A stretch of 64,000 nucleotides of DNA from Peribolospora baueri (Eukaryota; Basidiomycota; Peribolosporomycetes; Peribolosporales; Peribolosporaceae), in NCBI GenBank assembly GCA_029717555.1, contig JAMDHS010000098.1, positions 1 to 64,000 of the forward strand. Reading direction: 5' to 3'. Every line of letters begins with the position of its first letter. Within the stretch, counting starts at the first letter, position 1. Shown piece after piece: positions 37,551 through 51,100 of this stretch. Position numbers and translations under genes: made by a program. The notes under the pieces are model-generated. The model was given only the letters and a program-made list of their open reading frames with translations, ran no database searches and was not told where the DNA came from.

Positions 37551-40500
37551 CTAAGCGAAATAGTCTGGCAGAGCGGGAATGGCGACGACCCCGGTCAGTT
37601 TCGAGTTCTGCAGCAGCACTTTCCGTCCATATAACGCAGCGCGCACGGCGGGCTGGCTCACCAGAGCGACCGATGACCCAATCGTTTAGAGCCATCAGCT
37701 GTTCCGGATCGAATTTCCTCTCGTCCTCCTATGCGACACGAAAAAAGGTTAGCGAGCGGGACCGGGGTGTCACGAATTGCCAGAGAGAGAGACACATACC
37801 GCCCAATTGTCGTAATGGTTCTTCTTGAAATTGGCAGCGCATTGTTTGACGGTTTTGAGGATGGGCTCCGGATGCGAGGTGTACTCGCTGATCGTGTCTG
37901 TGATGAAGGCTGGCATCCATTCCGGCACCTCGTACGGGAACGCGTCGATGATGGCGCCACAACCCAGGATTGCGCTGTGGATCTTGAGCAACTTGTCCTG
38001 GTACGCGGTTGTGTTTCGACGAGGCAACTTGGTGTCATGAAGGGTGCGAGCAAAAAGCTCCTGTTAAATCGAGAAGGTATGCTCCGGGTAAGCTGACTTT
38101 TCGGCATGGCCACGATGCTCAGCACGATCACGAACGAGTACGGCTCACCCTGAAGCGCGTGATCAAATCGCCTCTCAGCACCTTGACGCAACCGCTCAGC
38201 GTCATCGCCGCCATTTCGCGAACCTCCACACGCTTGTCCTCGAGAAGGGACACTAGAACATCGATGATCTTTGAGATCAAGAAGTCCTTCAAGAAGAAAA
38301 GCTGCTGGTAAAAGACAACTGCGAACGGAGAATGCCAGTTGGACCCAGTCAAAACATGAACGTATTCGAGTCTCACGACGACAAGTTGTAGCGCACCCTG
38401 AAGAATCGGCAAGACGTCGAGTCTCATCCTCCAAGTTGAATCCGGTGCATTGATGATGGAGATGAGAGTCTCGATCAGCCACGCGACTTGATCAGGCGGA
38501 AAGGGAGTCGTAGAAATTTTGCCGAGCACAGCAACTGCAGTCCTGGACAGCTCCAGGTTGTCGACCATCTCCACCATTTGGAGAATGGCGGGTCTACACG
38601 CGCGACATAGGAGAAGATGTCAGCTTGGACAAAGATTCTGGCCTGAGGTAAGGTGAGACCAACGGACGAAAAACCTGCTCACAATAGACCGATGACTTCC
38701 TGGGGCATAGCAGACTGGACGTGATCGGACAGAGTAGTGTTGATCCAGTGCAGGGTCGTTAGAGCGGCCTTGTCGTAGCGTGACACTGCCTGGGACGTTG
38801 GTACACGCTCTTTTCGCCAGGCTTCAAGATTGCTGGACAGTCTGGCGACGAAACCGTCGTAAAGTTGGGGGCGGGTAAAGAGCGAGCCGGAACCATGTCC
38901 GCACGCGGCCAAAAAGGAATCAACGGTGTCGAACGATGGGTGCACCTTGGTGAGCTGGAGATCGGTCAGGTTATCGGCCACGATCGAACGGACTTCCGCA
39001 AAGTCATGATCGAAGCAGTTCTCGTAGAGCTCGATGAATGGCTCCGACCAAGCTTCAAACTTCCAGCTAAGGCTGAGCGCAGCCCCGCGGAGGAGGTTCT
39101 GCGCCTTCGCCTGCTCCCAAGGGCTGCCACCGCCTCCATCACTCAGCGAAAGACCCTTCTCTACAACGTAGTTGACGATTGGCTGCACTCGCCGAGGGTC
39201 ACGTTGCTGACAGATGTACTCCACGCCTGAGGCCACATGAACGGAAATACAGTCAACCTCACGGTTGGTCGCAGAGTGAGAAGGAGGACCATCACTTACA
39301 CATTTGCCATGCTGGTGCCGAGTCGGGCGTACAAGCTTGGAAGATCTTGGGCAGGACAGGCGTGATCCATGACCAAAGCTCCTTTTGCTTCTCGATGGGC
39401 CAGTGCTTGCTGCCCCGGCAACAACTGCTCAAGATTCTAGACAAGGGAAAAGGAAGGGAGTAAACTTTTAGCTCGTGGCCTTTTCAAAAGGCGTGGAATG
39501 TACGTGTTCCGTACTAACTCGGCCGCAGCCCGATGCTTGTGACGATCCTTCTCGCCGATGTACTCGACAGTACGATCGCGCACAAGATTGACGACAGGAT
39601 CGCCGTAAACCTGGAAGATGCTCTTGACAAGGTTGATCGTCTCTGCTGAGAGATAATTCCTATCCTTCTCCTGGGCGAGATGTCGCATGAAAGCGCTCCA
39701 CCAATCCTCGCTATTGACAAGCAAGTGTCCGGCTTCCAGAGCCCCTTGGCTGGACGGATCCCAAACGAGATATTCGTGGGCCTTTTCGTAATAGTCTACC
39801 TCGTCCGCCCAGACGAGCCAACCGCTAGAATTTTTGTCAAAAAAGCGATCGGCTTCGTCCAAGCCCTGTCGGAATCCTGCCAGGTACTTTTCGGTGAAGT
39901 CTGGCGGCAATGGTCGGGGTAGGATCCATTTATGCTTGAGGGGATTGGAGGTCTGCGACAACAGCAAATCCTTCTCCGTCTTGCAGAGGGTCCGAAGCTT
40001 GATGAAGTGCAGCATTTTGGTCACACTGACAGGGGACAAGGCACAAAAAGGAGGATGACATAAAGGTGATGAGAAGAGAGCCTAGGTCAATTCGCATCCC
40101 GCCACGTACTTACGCTGGCTGCGCATAACGCCGCATCTTGATGTTCTCTGACACGACTTGCTCGAAGAAATACGTCGCCACCTCTTTGTCGATGGGACGG
40201 TCCCGCCGCAGGATAGCCCGCAAAAGACGAAGGCAGAAAATCGAGTACTGTATCCAAGAGTGGACACAATGTGGGTGCTATGCATGTTGTCAAGATGATT
40301 GGGACATTTACTCACCTGCCAATGTGTTGAATCCGATTTGGCAATCTCGAGGACGCGAGAAGAAAGTGCGGTGCATTCCGAGTCCAGTCGCGACTCCCGT
40401 TTCATGACGTGAGCTCGAAGCTGTTGGAAAAGCTCTGGCGAAGTGGGTGAGGTACGCCCCGATTCCTCGACTTCGAAAATCAAGGCCGTGGCTGCCGACT

Positions 40501-43500
40501 CGAGCCCAGCTGATGTAATATGAGATCGAATGGTCCATGGCTCCGACAACCGAATAATGAAGTCGTTGACAACGGTCCGCACGATCTTCTGGATTGATGG
40601 CTACAACAGAGGAACAAAGCAATATTTAGGGACGGCGAGAGGTGGTGCAAACGCTCTGGAACTTACCTTGGGTTGATGCTGAGTCTGTAGCAAGCTCGTG
40701 ATGTACGGCGCGGTGAATCTCGAGTCGACAACGGCAAAGTTGCAATACGCCTTGCTTCCCAGAACGTAACTTTAACCACGTCCGGTACGAAATGCGTCAG
40801 CTCCCGTAGATGATCGACCGACGTTTAACAAAGCTTGGCGACTCACAGAGCTCCTTTCATTCGATCAGGGTCGTTACCGGGCTTCAGGGCGTCGAATAGC
40901 TTGTCCATCGTCATCGCCTTTGTGCCATCATAGAAGGAGGCCACGGTGTCCAGACTCGTCTGAGCGGTGCTGAAAAACAGAACGGACGGAGACGTTTGCG
41001 TGAGGTCAGGAAGGGAGGGCGGGAAGGAACTAGAGAAGAACTTTGACAAACCCACCGCCTCAGGCCAACGTATTTGCTCAAGGAGAACTCGACAAGATGA
41101 TGGATGAGTTTGTCGTCCAGGGGTGATCGCCGTCGATAAAAGGCGTTTAGACGAGCACGCGTGTTGTGGTGAAATGCCGCGCGCCGCACCCAGATCAGCC
41201 GGGGGTAGACTTTCTGTTTGGCCCAGAGCCTGGTGATGTTCCGGAAAAAGCCCAAGTTTTTGCTGTTGGCGCGATATTCGACCGAATCGTACGAGTAGCT
41301 AGTCATGTACGTGCGAATACTCCGGACCAGCAGCTTGGTGCAGTCGATCTGGTCTTCACCCCCGGTTTCTTGCGTGCTGCCGGCCGCTCGGAGCAGTGTC
41401 TCTCCAAACTCTCGATGGAATCGAGCTACCTCTTGATAGCGAGGATCGGCGCGGTCTTCGAGCACGAATCCGGAGTGGAAGCGATGACGAGGCTCAAGGA
41501 ATTCGGGCGGATCGTCGCTGAACGACGCAAAAAAAAAAAAAAAGTTAGCAACCGTGAACGACTAACGCTCCCCAAGCCTCAAAGACGGCCGGAGGACCCA
41601 CCAGGTATCCGTGGCGAACACGCCCTTTCCCTTTTCGTCCTCGACAATCAAACTCGGCGTGGCGCCGAAGATATTCTTGAGAACGGTCAGGTGGCGACAG
41701 AATTCGTTGGCCCAGATCTTGTCTCTGACGGTACCACGTTCGTCGGAGTGAAGCTCGTTTAGCTTGGCCAGCGAAGGACCGCCAATCCTCCTGATGATCT
41801 CTATCGCAAAGTCGGTCTCCGCTTGTGAAGGCACATGCCAATCAAGCTTGACGTCGCGGACTTCGTACATCTTGCCCCAATACAAATGGTGTCGCTTGTT
41901 GAAAACTGTACCGAGCCGAAGCATGTCAGTCGGATGTGTGAGAAGACCGAGGGGCGATCACGGACGACTCACCGGGATCGTTCCACTCGTCGAGATTGAC
42001 GAATCGCGATTCCCGTGGATACACCGTCGTCGTGTTATTCAGCACGCGGAAAAGCATCTTTGCACACATGCTCCATCCCCTCTCCGTCTTGGCTCGATCG
42101 ATGACGAACAAGAGCAAGTCGATAATCTCATCCTTGTACTCGAGCAGCTCCTCTCCGCCTTGGCTTAGTGCGCCGTGGAGGACGCTCAGATTCCAGTGAA
42201 GGGTGGTGTCGCTCTGCGCGGGGACGGATGTCTGCGTGGTCGGGACTGAGGACGCGCCATGCTCTAGCTCGCTGCGAATGTTCATGGCGCAAACGGGGAA
42301 TAGCTTGGCCAGAGTCTGCCGGGGATCTGCCCGAGCAAAGCACGAGACCAAAGATCCTATGGAGCGGACCACATTCGAGCGGACCGTTGAAGTACAATAC
42401 TCGGCCACCACTTTGAAGCTGAGATCGAAGAGCGGCTGGGAGAGCTCTTGGCAGACGATGTCGGCAGCCGCGAGGACGGTGTTTACCACCTGTTCCTCTG
42501 TCTTCCCGCCCGGTCGTCCGCTCTTCCCACCCTCATCCGGAAGGTTTTCGAATAGGGCTGTCGATAGCGATCCCGGCCAGGGGGAAGCGCGGACGTCTGT
42601 TAGCCGAGGATGACGCTAATGGAAACCTCTTCAAGGGACTCACCGACGATTCGCCTGAAGAATTTGACCACCCAGTCCTCGAAAGCGCTCGTACTAGCTC
42701 TCACGAGCGCGTCCTCCTCCTCATCGGTCAACTTCTTTTCCACTTCTGCACCAAGTCCCCCCCCACCTGCAAAGGTCGCGCCCAAGCCTCCCTGACCTGC
42801 AATGCGAGAGTAGGGCGTCGCCGTTCCGGAGACGCTGGTGTCCTGAGTCTCAGCGCGAGACAGGTCGTCGATCTTGACGGTCAGGGTGGAGAGAAGGACG
42901 AACATTGCGCTGTGACCAGATCGGCAACCCCCGAGCATTAGCGCGCCTATATCGCCGTGGTGCATGTTCGAAGAAGCGCTCACGTGGACATTGTTTTCAT
43001 CGGATCGTTTAGATCGATGCCTGGGATGGTCAACTCGAGCAACTGCGTGAGGTGTTTCGCACCAGGCCGCCAAATCTCCCTCGACACCAGCGGCAGGGAC
43101 AACGTGCTGATGGCTGTGATGATGGCCGTCGTCCTCTGCGTCGTCTCGAGGGCCTCCAAGCTGGGAAAACTCCGTTCGAGGACGGCTGGTAGGATCAGAT
43201 CCGGCTCAAGCACCGCCAAACTCTTCAGGGACGACTGACTGGCCGCCACGCTCATAGGGTCCTTGGAGAACATGGACAAAAGGCAGACGGTTCGCACGAT
43301 GGACACAAACTCCCTCTTGATGCCCAGGGTGAGCCGACGAGACGCCGGCGTTTTACAGTCCGGCTTTTCCTCCTCCTGCTCGACGAAACGAAGGAAACGA
43401 ACGTGTAGTAGTAAGTCGAGGCTGTTCATTGACATGGGCCAAAAGCCCAACCCGCCGCAGACCGTCTCAACAGAGCGGACTTGCCGATCTCCGCGGCCAG

Positions 43501-45681
43501 CTAATACTCGCCTTCCAGCGTTTGAGAAACTCCCAGGTGAGGTTCTGCACGAATCGCACGAGCTGTCCTTGCCAAACGCCCCAGTTGCTCGGGTGAAAGT
43601 ACGTTTCGGTGGCCTGAATGAACTTGGCAATGTGCGCCAAGGCCTTGCTCCCGGCTATGGCGTGGGAGGAAAAGGACGACGAAGGTTCGCTCGACACGGT
43701 CTTGGAGGACGGTTGTTCTTCCGAAGGGGTGGAAAACGGACCGCTCGAACCCTGCGACACGGTTGGAGCGTCCTCCGAGATGCTGTAGGCTATGACGATG
43801 GCGAGAGAATGGGCTCGCTCCGTCGGCTTCTTCATGGCGAGCGACGTATCGCTTGCCGCTGCGTCGGCGCCTGTCCGGATTGATGCTCCTTGAGCGACCA
43901 TGTTCGAACTCGCATGCTAAGGAGCGGTGAGGAAGCATCATCACGTCAAGAAGCGAGCTGCCAGCGAGAGCATCCCTCTCACAAGGACTCACCCTGGATG
44001 TTCCGACGGGGATGCCCATCGATCGCAGAGCTTTGCTCATGACAAAGGCGAACTGTTCATCTGTGAATATGCCCACGTCTTTCCACAAGCCACGCTGCTC
44101 GTCGTGCCCCGTCGTTCCTCCGTCGACGTCCACGTGATCGCCGGCGGCTTTCTCTTCCTTTGGCAGCGGCGATACGCTCCTGGAGCTCGCGGTGGTGCTG
44201 GCAAACGTAGCGGCCGAACTGACCCGAGGATCGACATGCAGCTCCGCCAATCTGGCGAGCAGGTCCAGCATATTGTCGTCGAAGATGGAGGAGTTGAAGG
44301 ACTCCCACAAGCGAAAAACTGCACGAGAAGAGATGGATGGATTGAGTACGACAGTTTATCGAGAGCAGCCGACTGCGTACGAAATTCTCACTGGCAGGAA
44401 GCCACTTTTGCGGGTGACTCAAAGGAAGGAACTGTACGAGGAAGGCTTGTGTCGCGAGTACACTCTACCATCACCAAGGGGGCAAGCAAGTCAGCGAGGT
44501 CGAGGGCCTTAGTGGCCTATTTGGAGTGTCAAGTCATGGCCCCAAGACTCACATCGAGACTGCTGCCGTCCATCCTCGGCAGGAAGGTCTCCAGCATGTC
44601 GTCTGTCTCGCTTGGTGGGAAAAAGCGCTGGGCAAACTCACAGAGATTCAACAGCGTGTTGGAGATGTTGCTGAGAGGAGGGGAGGGAGGGGGAAAGCGA
44701 GTCAATGATAAGGGGAAAAAAGAGAAAATGCGCCCGTGCTGACTCACGTATGGCCCGTCTTGCGCTGTTTGGGAAACACTGCCAGCGACGCATGTAGGTG
44801 GAACACGCTCAGCAAGACGGCTCGGCGGGCCGCATTCCTGGACAGCAACAAAGCGCTCACACTCTTTCTCGAGGATCGTATACAGCGGCCTCCAGGGCAA
44901 GGTCAGATCCTTGATGGTAATCTTTTTCTTGCTCCTGAGTTGAGTGATCGGCGAGGACCGTGTGAGATTGCAAAAAGGCCAAAATTCGCGCAAAGACGGC
45001 CCGCCGGTGAGCGTGGTGGTGGGGGTCGAGCTTTCAGATGCACTCACTCGATCAGGTTCATACACATGTTCGCCGCCAGTTCGACCAACCTGGCCTCCAT
45101 GCCGGGAAGGACGGAGATCTCGTAGTAAAGCCTCGCCAAAGCGGCACGCCTTGTCCTCATCATCGGGTATTTCAGAGCGAGCCAGCTGTGAAGGGGAAGA
45201 GGAAATGGAAATGAACGCGGTCGAGGCGTTGAGCGGGATAGGAAGGCGAAAATGGACGAGAGGGCGGGCACCGCATTCAGCTAGCTCACCACTGCAGCTT
45301 GTGGTTCCACTGCACGAAGCCGACGTCCCAGTCTTTGGCGCGTACGCTCTCTACGAGCTTGCAGATGATCTCGTCCAAAAGAGCGTCCATGTGGTCCAAG
45401 CTCTCGGTCTTGTACGGCAAGCTCTGCGGGTAGTCGAGCATCTTCGTCCTGTCCTCCGCCATCTTCATTCTCCTCCTCAACAGGCTCGTCGCCGGATTGT
45501 CCTTGTCGTCACGAGCCGTGGAGAGGAGCGCGGTACTGGAACTGGCGGCAGTAGACGGGAAGCCAGCGCCGTCGCCGTTATCTAGGGCGAAGGCGTCGGA
45601 CTCGAGATCCTCCTCTTCCTCCGAGTCGATATCCACCGCCAACTCGAGGGGCGAGTCGATCGCGAGTATGTCGTCGTCCAT
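37551..45681 (-). CDS. BLM10: Proteasome activator BLM10/PA200
   Basis: Very large HEAT-repeat protein that caps the 20S proteasome and opens its gate. The start ATG at 45681 gives MDDDILAIDSPLEL and an acidic N-terminus, then LPYKTESLDHMDALLDEIIC and AKDWDVGFVQWNHKLQW, strong Blm10 signatures. Many exons on the same strand follow, with KIITDLTLPWRPLYT-like DLTLPWRPLYTILEKE, FNKRHHLYWGKMYEVRDVKL, DWHVPSQAETDFAIEIIRRI, and LIHHLVEFSLSKYVGLRRW. The C-terminal part has ILGCGAIIDAFPYEVPEWMP and ANFKKNHYDNWA, then EDERKFDPEQLMALNDWVIG. A last 14-nt exon (37564-37551), after an intron from 37661, adds Asp-Tyr-Phe-Ala and a stop. This matches the C-terminal Tyr-Tyr/Phe-Ala of the family that inserts into the alpha ring. 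I did not resolve every middle exon; total length should be near 2000 residues. Confidence 0.92.
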
Positions 45682-46384
45682 CGCGAAGAGAGAGACGGTG
45701 TGTTGCGTTTCGGGGAGAAGGAAGGGTAGAGGAGGTCCGCGCCTGATGATATATATATATATGAAGGCGGCGCACAGGACACAGGATGGAGCGCAAGTCG
45801 AGGTGGGTGGTAGGCGGAGCTGGTCGTCGTCGTCACCGCCTCTCTTGTGCTTACGTCCTCGCCGCCGCAGCCGACGGATGTGCAAGTGATCGAAGGTGGA
45901 GCCGTCGTCCGTCGTACGACGTTGGCTCGACTAGGGAGGGGGCTTTCGAGTCGCCCCTCCCGGCGCTCGACTGCAGAACGTATGCTCGTCTCGTGCAGCA
46001 CAATGGCCTGCAACTTTGGTGGTGGACGTTGAGGCCGAGAAGAAGAAGAAGAACCCAAGCTCGTTAAATAGGGACCTCGTCCCAATGACGACCCGAGGTC
46101 GGCGTCAAACACGTACGATCTGGCTCATCTGTCTACAAGCGAGCGAGCGTGCCGGTCCTCCGACCGTCCGCTCAGCTTGGTGGTTCTTCTTTTGGCGGGT
46201 CATGAGACCTTCACCTCACTCTGTCACACGTTGACCCATTTTTTACCCCCCCTCAGGAACGGGCGAACGTGGCAGACTACGATGACGACAACGATCCCTT
46301 GCAGGCCCAGGGAGACGAAGACCAGAAGAGAGGTACAACGAGAACAGGAACGTGGGGTGTCCTACATACAACCTCGGCCGGCTC
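45682..46384. other. Intergenic, BLM10 promoter
   Basis: BLM10 and the RXT2-like gene are both on the minus strand, so this holds the BLM10 promoter and the 3' flank of the RXT2-like gene. The (AT)n block near 45748 is the clearest element. No gene is seen. Confidence 0.6.
45748..45762 (-). promoter_or_regulatory. TATA-like (AT)n block of BLM10
   Basis: An alternating AT stretch of about 15 bases in GC-rich sequence, some 70-80 bp upstream of the BLM10 ATG. A core-promoter role is inferred from position. Confidence 0.45.
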
Positions 46385-46425
46385 TCACTCCTCCTCCGCA
46401 TCCTCCTCCTCCTCCTCCTCCTCCT

Positions 46426-46459
<34 letters not shown>

Positions 46460-48140
46460 TTCCCGTTCCCGTTCCCGCCCCTCCGCGGCGTCATGCTCTT
46501 GCTGTATGACGTCGGCCATCGCCTCCCGCACGGCCCCCCACACTTTAGCCCTCTGCCTCTTGACGTCGGCGAGCCTGCTCCTCACCTCGTCGAGACGATC
46601 GACGTACTCCAAGCTGTCGCTCAGCAAATCTTGCAGCTGCAGAAGCGAGCCTTGGAGAATCTCAAACTGCTGATACGGCGTCAGCTGGTGTACGACCGTC
46701 TGCGGAGGGTAGCCGGGATGGGTCTGTACCGTCGAGGGCAGGTCGAGGCCCTCGGGGGTGATGAAGAGAGAGTAGAGTCGAGACAGGTTCGGCGCCTGTC
46801 CCGCCGACAGGTCCGCCAGCAGCGACGGCTGGCTCGCCGCTTCCTCTTTCACCTCCGACTGCGCCGGCGTTCCGTCCACCCCACCGTCCTCCTCCGCCTT
46901 GCCCTCTGTCCGTCCATCGCTTCCGTTCGCTGGAGGTTGAGACGTGCCGTTCGGTTCCTTCGCGACGCCGTCTGCGCCTGCGCCCGCGTCCGCGTCCGCA
47001 TCTGCCGCCGGGGGAGGCAATCGCTTCGGTCGCCTGCGCTCCATACCACCGCTTGGGCCCATCTCGAGGTCATCGCCAAGGCCCATATCGGTGCTCACAA
47101 AGAACCGGCCCAACGCCCGGCCGACCTTGCCTTCGCTCTCGCGGAGGTCGAGCGCGGTCTGGCTGAGAGCGCGTATGTGCGGGTTTCTGAACGTATGCGA
47201 GAGCGTTCGGGAGGCCAGCAGCTCGTACGGAGTGGTCGGAGGGCGGAGAAGAGAGGGGGCGAGGGCGGTGGAAGTGAGGGGCGGGGAGGAAGGGGAGGTG
47301 GAGCGTGGTGGCGGTGAAAGTTGTCGAGACGAGAGGGGGGGGTATGGCAAAAGGTCCGGATGGGTTTCCGCGTAGACGACCCTCAGCCGCTGTCTCGCCC
47401 GACGGTCCATCTGGCGACAATGGGATGAAAGGAGGGAAAATATGAAGTACTCCACCTCGTCGTCGCTCGACCGACAGAACGAAACGGCGCTTCTCCTTCT
47501 CACCTCTTCCTCCGCTCGCGCCGGAGTGTACTCGCCAAGCTTGCCGCACCTCACCCATCGTGCGCTCTTCTTCCTCTTGAGCTTGTTGCCCCTGTTGCCG
47601 CGCGCGTGTCCGCCGCCGTCGGCGACGAACGCGAGCTCGCCGTCGGTGGGGAGGTGCGATGGGGAGGGGAGTGGGAAGGCGCCGTCGGAGGGCGAGATGG
47701 GGGAGGGAGGGGAAGAGGAAGAGGATGTGTCGGAGTAGTAGTCCTCTCGATCGTTCGCCGGCAGCGACCTGATGCGAAGCGGGCGAGCGAAGGCGTGGAG
47801 AGACAGACATAGGCATGAATGAGCGCGCTCGCTGACAAGACCGGCGCATGCATCGCGCACGTTCGAAGAGAGAAGGAGGGAACGCCTACAAGTAGATCAG
47901 CCTCTCGGTGGCCCCCGTCGACGGGCGGTCTTCGCTCCTAGTCGCCGTCGTGGACGCTCCGTTGAGGGCACGCAGCGAGGCGGCCGGGTGAAGGTGTTGA
48001 GCCATGGGGCTGGCGGGCAAGGAGGCGGGGGGCAAAACGGGGGCGGTTGACGATGGGTGTGAGGGAGGTGGTGGGAAAGGGGACTGGAGGGGCGCGTAGG
48101 ACTGTGCGGCCGGTCGACGGGGGGTGTAAGAAGGATCCAT
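46385..48140 (-). CDS. RXT2-like subunit of Rpd3L histone deacetylase complex
   Basis: Predicted nuclear protein resembling Rxt2, a subunit of the Rpd3L/Sin3 histone deacetylase complex. Three exons (48140-47890, 47768-47504, 47410-46385) give 513 residues. The Rxt2-like features are RGNKLKRKKSARWVRCGKLG, RTLSHTFRNPHIRALSQ, and the C-terminal helix pair QFEILQGSLLQLQDLLSDSL, EYVDRLDEVRSRLADVKRQR, AKVWGAVREAM. The N-terminus is Pro/Ser-rich. The end of the protein is a poly-Ala run then a poly-Glu run, encoded by GCG and GAG repeats at about 46385-46460. Introns are inferred: the second removes a frame containing SAVSFCRSSDDE, joining AEEE to MDRRARQRLRV. Family identification is from motif memory and is less sure than for the neighbours. 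Confidence 0.6.
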
Positions 48141-51100
48141 TGTTCGAGGGTCGGAGGGGATTGTTGTCAAGGTCGACGAAGCGATGATGGATGGGATGAT
48201 GGATGCTCCGACGAGAGCCTGCCCGTCGTTCGTTGTTCCTCGCGGACACCGATCGGGACCTGCCGCAGCAAGGCCAAGCGGACACCGAGGCCAAGCAGAC
48301 GCCGGCCCTTGTTTCTTCTTGTCCGCTTTTCTTTCTTCTTCGCCCAAGGTGGTAGGTGGGTGGTTGGTTGTATAGCTCGAGCACTCACAAGCAAGCCAGG
48401 TGCCTTGGTGCGCTGATTGGTCTAGGTACAAGAAGGCGGCCGAGGGCGCGTCCTCTCGATAGATGCGAATGTCTAATGTGCGACCGAAGAGATCGCTCAC
48501 TGCTCTCTCTTTTCTCGCCTGCTCGACGGTCGTCGTCCTCTCGACAGATGCGAATGTCCAGTGTGCATGCTCCCCTGAGCGGGCATGGGCGCAAGACTGA
48601 AGTGACCGTCGCTCACTGCTCTCTTTTCTCGCAGGAAATCAGACGAAAGGAGCGAGGGACGTGGTGAGTGCCTCTCCTTCGGCTAAAGCGGGCCTCCTCC
48701 TCCTCCTCCTCCTCCATCCCGGTGATCGCGAGACGGACGGACGAACGGACAAACGAACGGCCAGCTTTGATCCGAAAAGATATGCAGAGGACGCCACTAG
48801 CCTCCCATCAGGGCGGCTGACGAGTTGAAAAACTTCGTCCCGTGCGGTGCGGTGTGGTGCGGTCTAGCTTTCACGACGATGGCGCTCACCATGTAGCGAA
48901 ACCCGAACGCGGTCTGTTGATCACGCTGATTCTCCCTCTCTCCCCGCCTTCGCCGTCCTCGTCATTGTGCGATCGGACGGGCGGTCATCGTATCCATCAT
49001 AGGAGGACGGCATCGACCTGGGCAGTCTACCGCGGTGTCCGTCCTCGTCGTCCCGCCTTTCCTTTCCACCCTCCTTCCTTCCTTCGCTGCCGCTCGCCTC
49101 TTTTCGGACCCTGTGGCTTACCTGTGGGCGTTTCTTTCCGGCGGCGGACGCCTCTGAAGAGGTGGTGCTGTCTCCCACCGTTCGTTTCGTTTTTTCGTTC
49201 GAGATCAGCGCCGAGGATGTATACGACCGCGAGAAAGGAAGGAAGGGCTCGAGAATGAGTAAGCAGATCTTGAGGCGGAAGGAGGGCGGGCGTGTGGCAC
49301 GTGTGGTGTGCGGTGAGCGACGTTGTCCGTCACACGTGTAGGGCCGGTGCGGTGCGGTACGGTGCGATGATGTGATGTGATGTGATTCAAGCACGGCGGG
49401 CGCGCGAGGAGGGCGGATAATGCGCATGGACGTTGCTTGCATTGTCGGTCGGTGCAAAGCGACGGACAGAGCGGAGCGCCGCAAGTGATCCATCCACGCC
49501 ACTACTTACAGGGCGGGTGGTGTGAGCGAAGGTGCGCGAGGTCCGGCATGGCTTAGCTTGCCATCGTTGATGAGCTCTCCACGGCACGGTCAAGAGACTC
49601 GGTTACGTTGCGAGGCGTGCGGAGGAGCTCCGTCCGTGCACACGCTGTTGTCCTGTGCCTATCTGTCTATCTCTATCGTCACTAGCCAGCTTGCTCACTG
49701 ACTGCCCATCTACCCCCTGCCTAGGTGGTCTACCGCACGGCGTGCTGGCCCCATAAGCGACGTATGACCCGTCCGTCCGTCCATCTGCCAGGGCGTGGAC
49801 GAGCGCGTGTAGGTAGTAGGGTAAGATGCGATGCCTCGCAGCGGCCACTTGCTCCGGCCGATGGACATGGATGTGGGCTGAGCGCAAGAAGCATGTGGAC
49901 GAGCGTGCGGTGGGCGCGTCGGAGCACACGTCGAGGCCAGCGCTGTGGCACGTGGGGCATGGATGACGAGGAGTTCGCGGGAACATTTCGCTCCGCGTTC
50001 GTTCGTTCGTTCAGAGGGGACGCGTGGTCGCTCGCGTGGGCAGGACGGAGGAGTGCGCCTTCTTTCTTTCCTTGTCTTGGCAGGCTGTCTGTCTATCTCA
50101 GATGGTCTGTCTATCTGCCTGCTCCCTCTCTCCTCATCTCATCTCATCTCATCTCATCCTTCCATCTCATCTGTCTCATCTGTCTCACCCTCCAGCGGGG
50201 CTGACGACGGAGGCAAGCCAGGGTCGACCGGCGTCCAACGCAGTTGCAGTCGCGGCGGGATGGGAAGCGAGCGGCGGAGGGCGGCCGTCCTCCCTTCCTT
50301 CTTCGCTTCCCCTTCCTTCGTGGCGGATGGCGCTACGCTGGCTGCGCGGGGCGAGTGCGAGGAAGCGCATACGTGGCGGCGTGGGGTGCGTGGAGGGTGC
50401 ATTAGCTGGACGGCTGATTTGGCGACGGCGGAGGGCGGGTGTGAGTTGCAGAGATGGAACGTCTCACGGTTGCCTGCTCTTCGTGCGAGGGCGTGTGCAT
50501 AGGAACGGATGCATCGGTGTCGTCATGCTGTTATCCCTGCTGCCATCCTCTTATCATCTGCTATGCTCTGCTTACTGTAGCCACTAGCCAGCCGGCTGGA
50601 GCCAGGGATATGGATGTCCGTGACGGTACGCTCTCCGTCTCCCATCATCATTCATCGCCCCTAAAAGGCCAGGCCGGCGACGCCACGACGCCACGGCGGG
50701 AACCGATCGGTTCGCATAACCCTACCACGCACTGGGCCGTATGGAGTCGGGCGAGCGAACGGTCAAAGTCAGTGGAGTGGTGCATAGTCTATCCTCTCAC
50801 TCAGACACTCGCGGCCACCAGCCGAACCCGGCTGCAGGCAACTCACTACGTCTCCTCGGCCTCCGCTTCCGACTGCACTCAACGCACTCAACTGACTGGC
50901 CGGACGGTCGAGTGACCATCTACGTCGGATCACGGCTGTGCGAGTGCGAGGGAAGGCAAGGCAATCAAGCGAGCGCTAAACGGACTCTTGCTTGCGTGCT
51001 CGACCACGTTATGTATTCCACTCGATTCTACTTCATTCCACTCGATTCCACTCCCAACTCGAATCATTTCGACCCACCCACCCACCGTATCAAACAGTCC

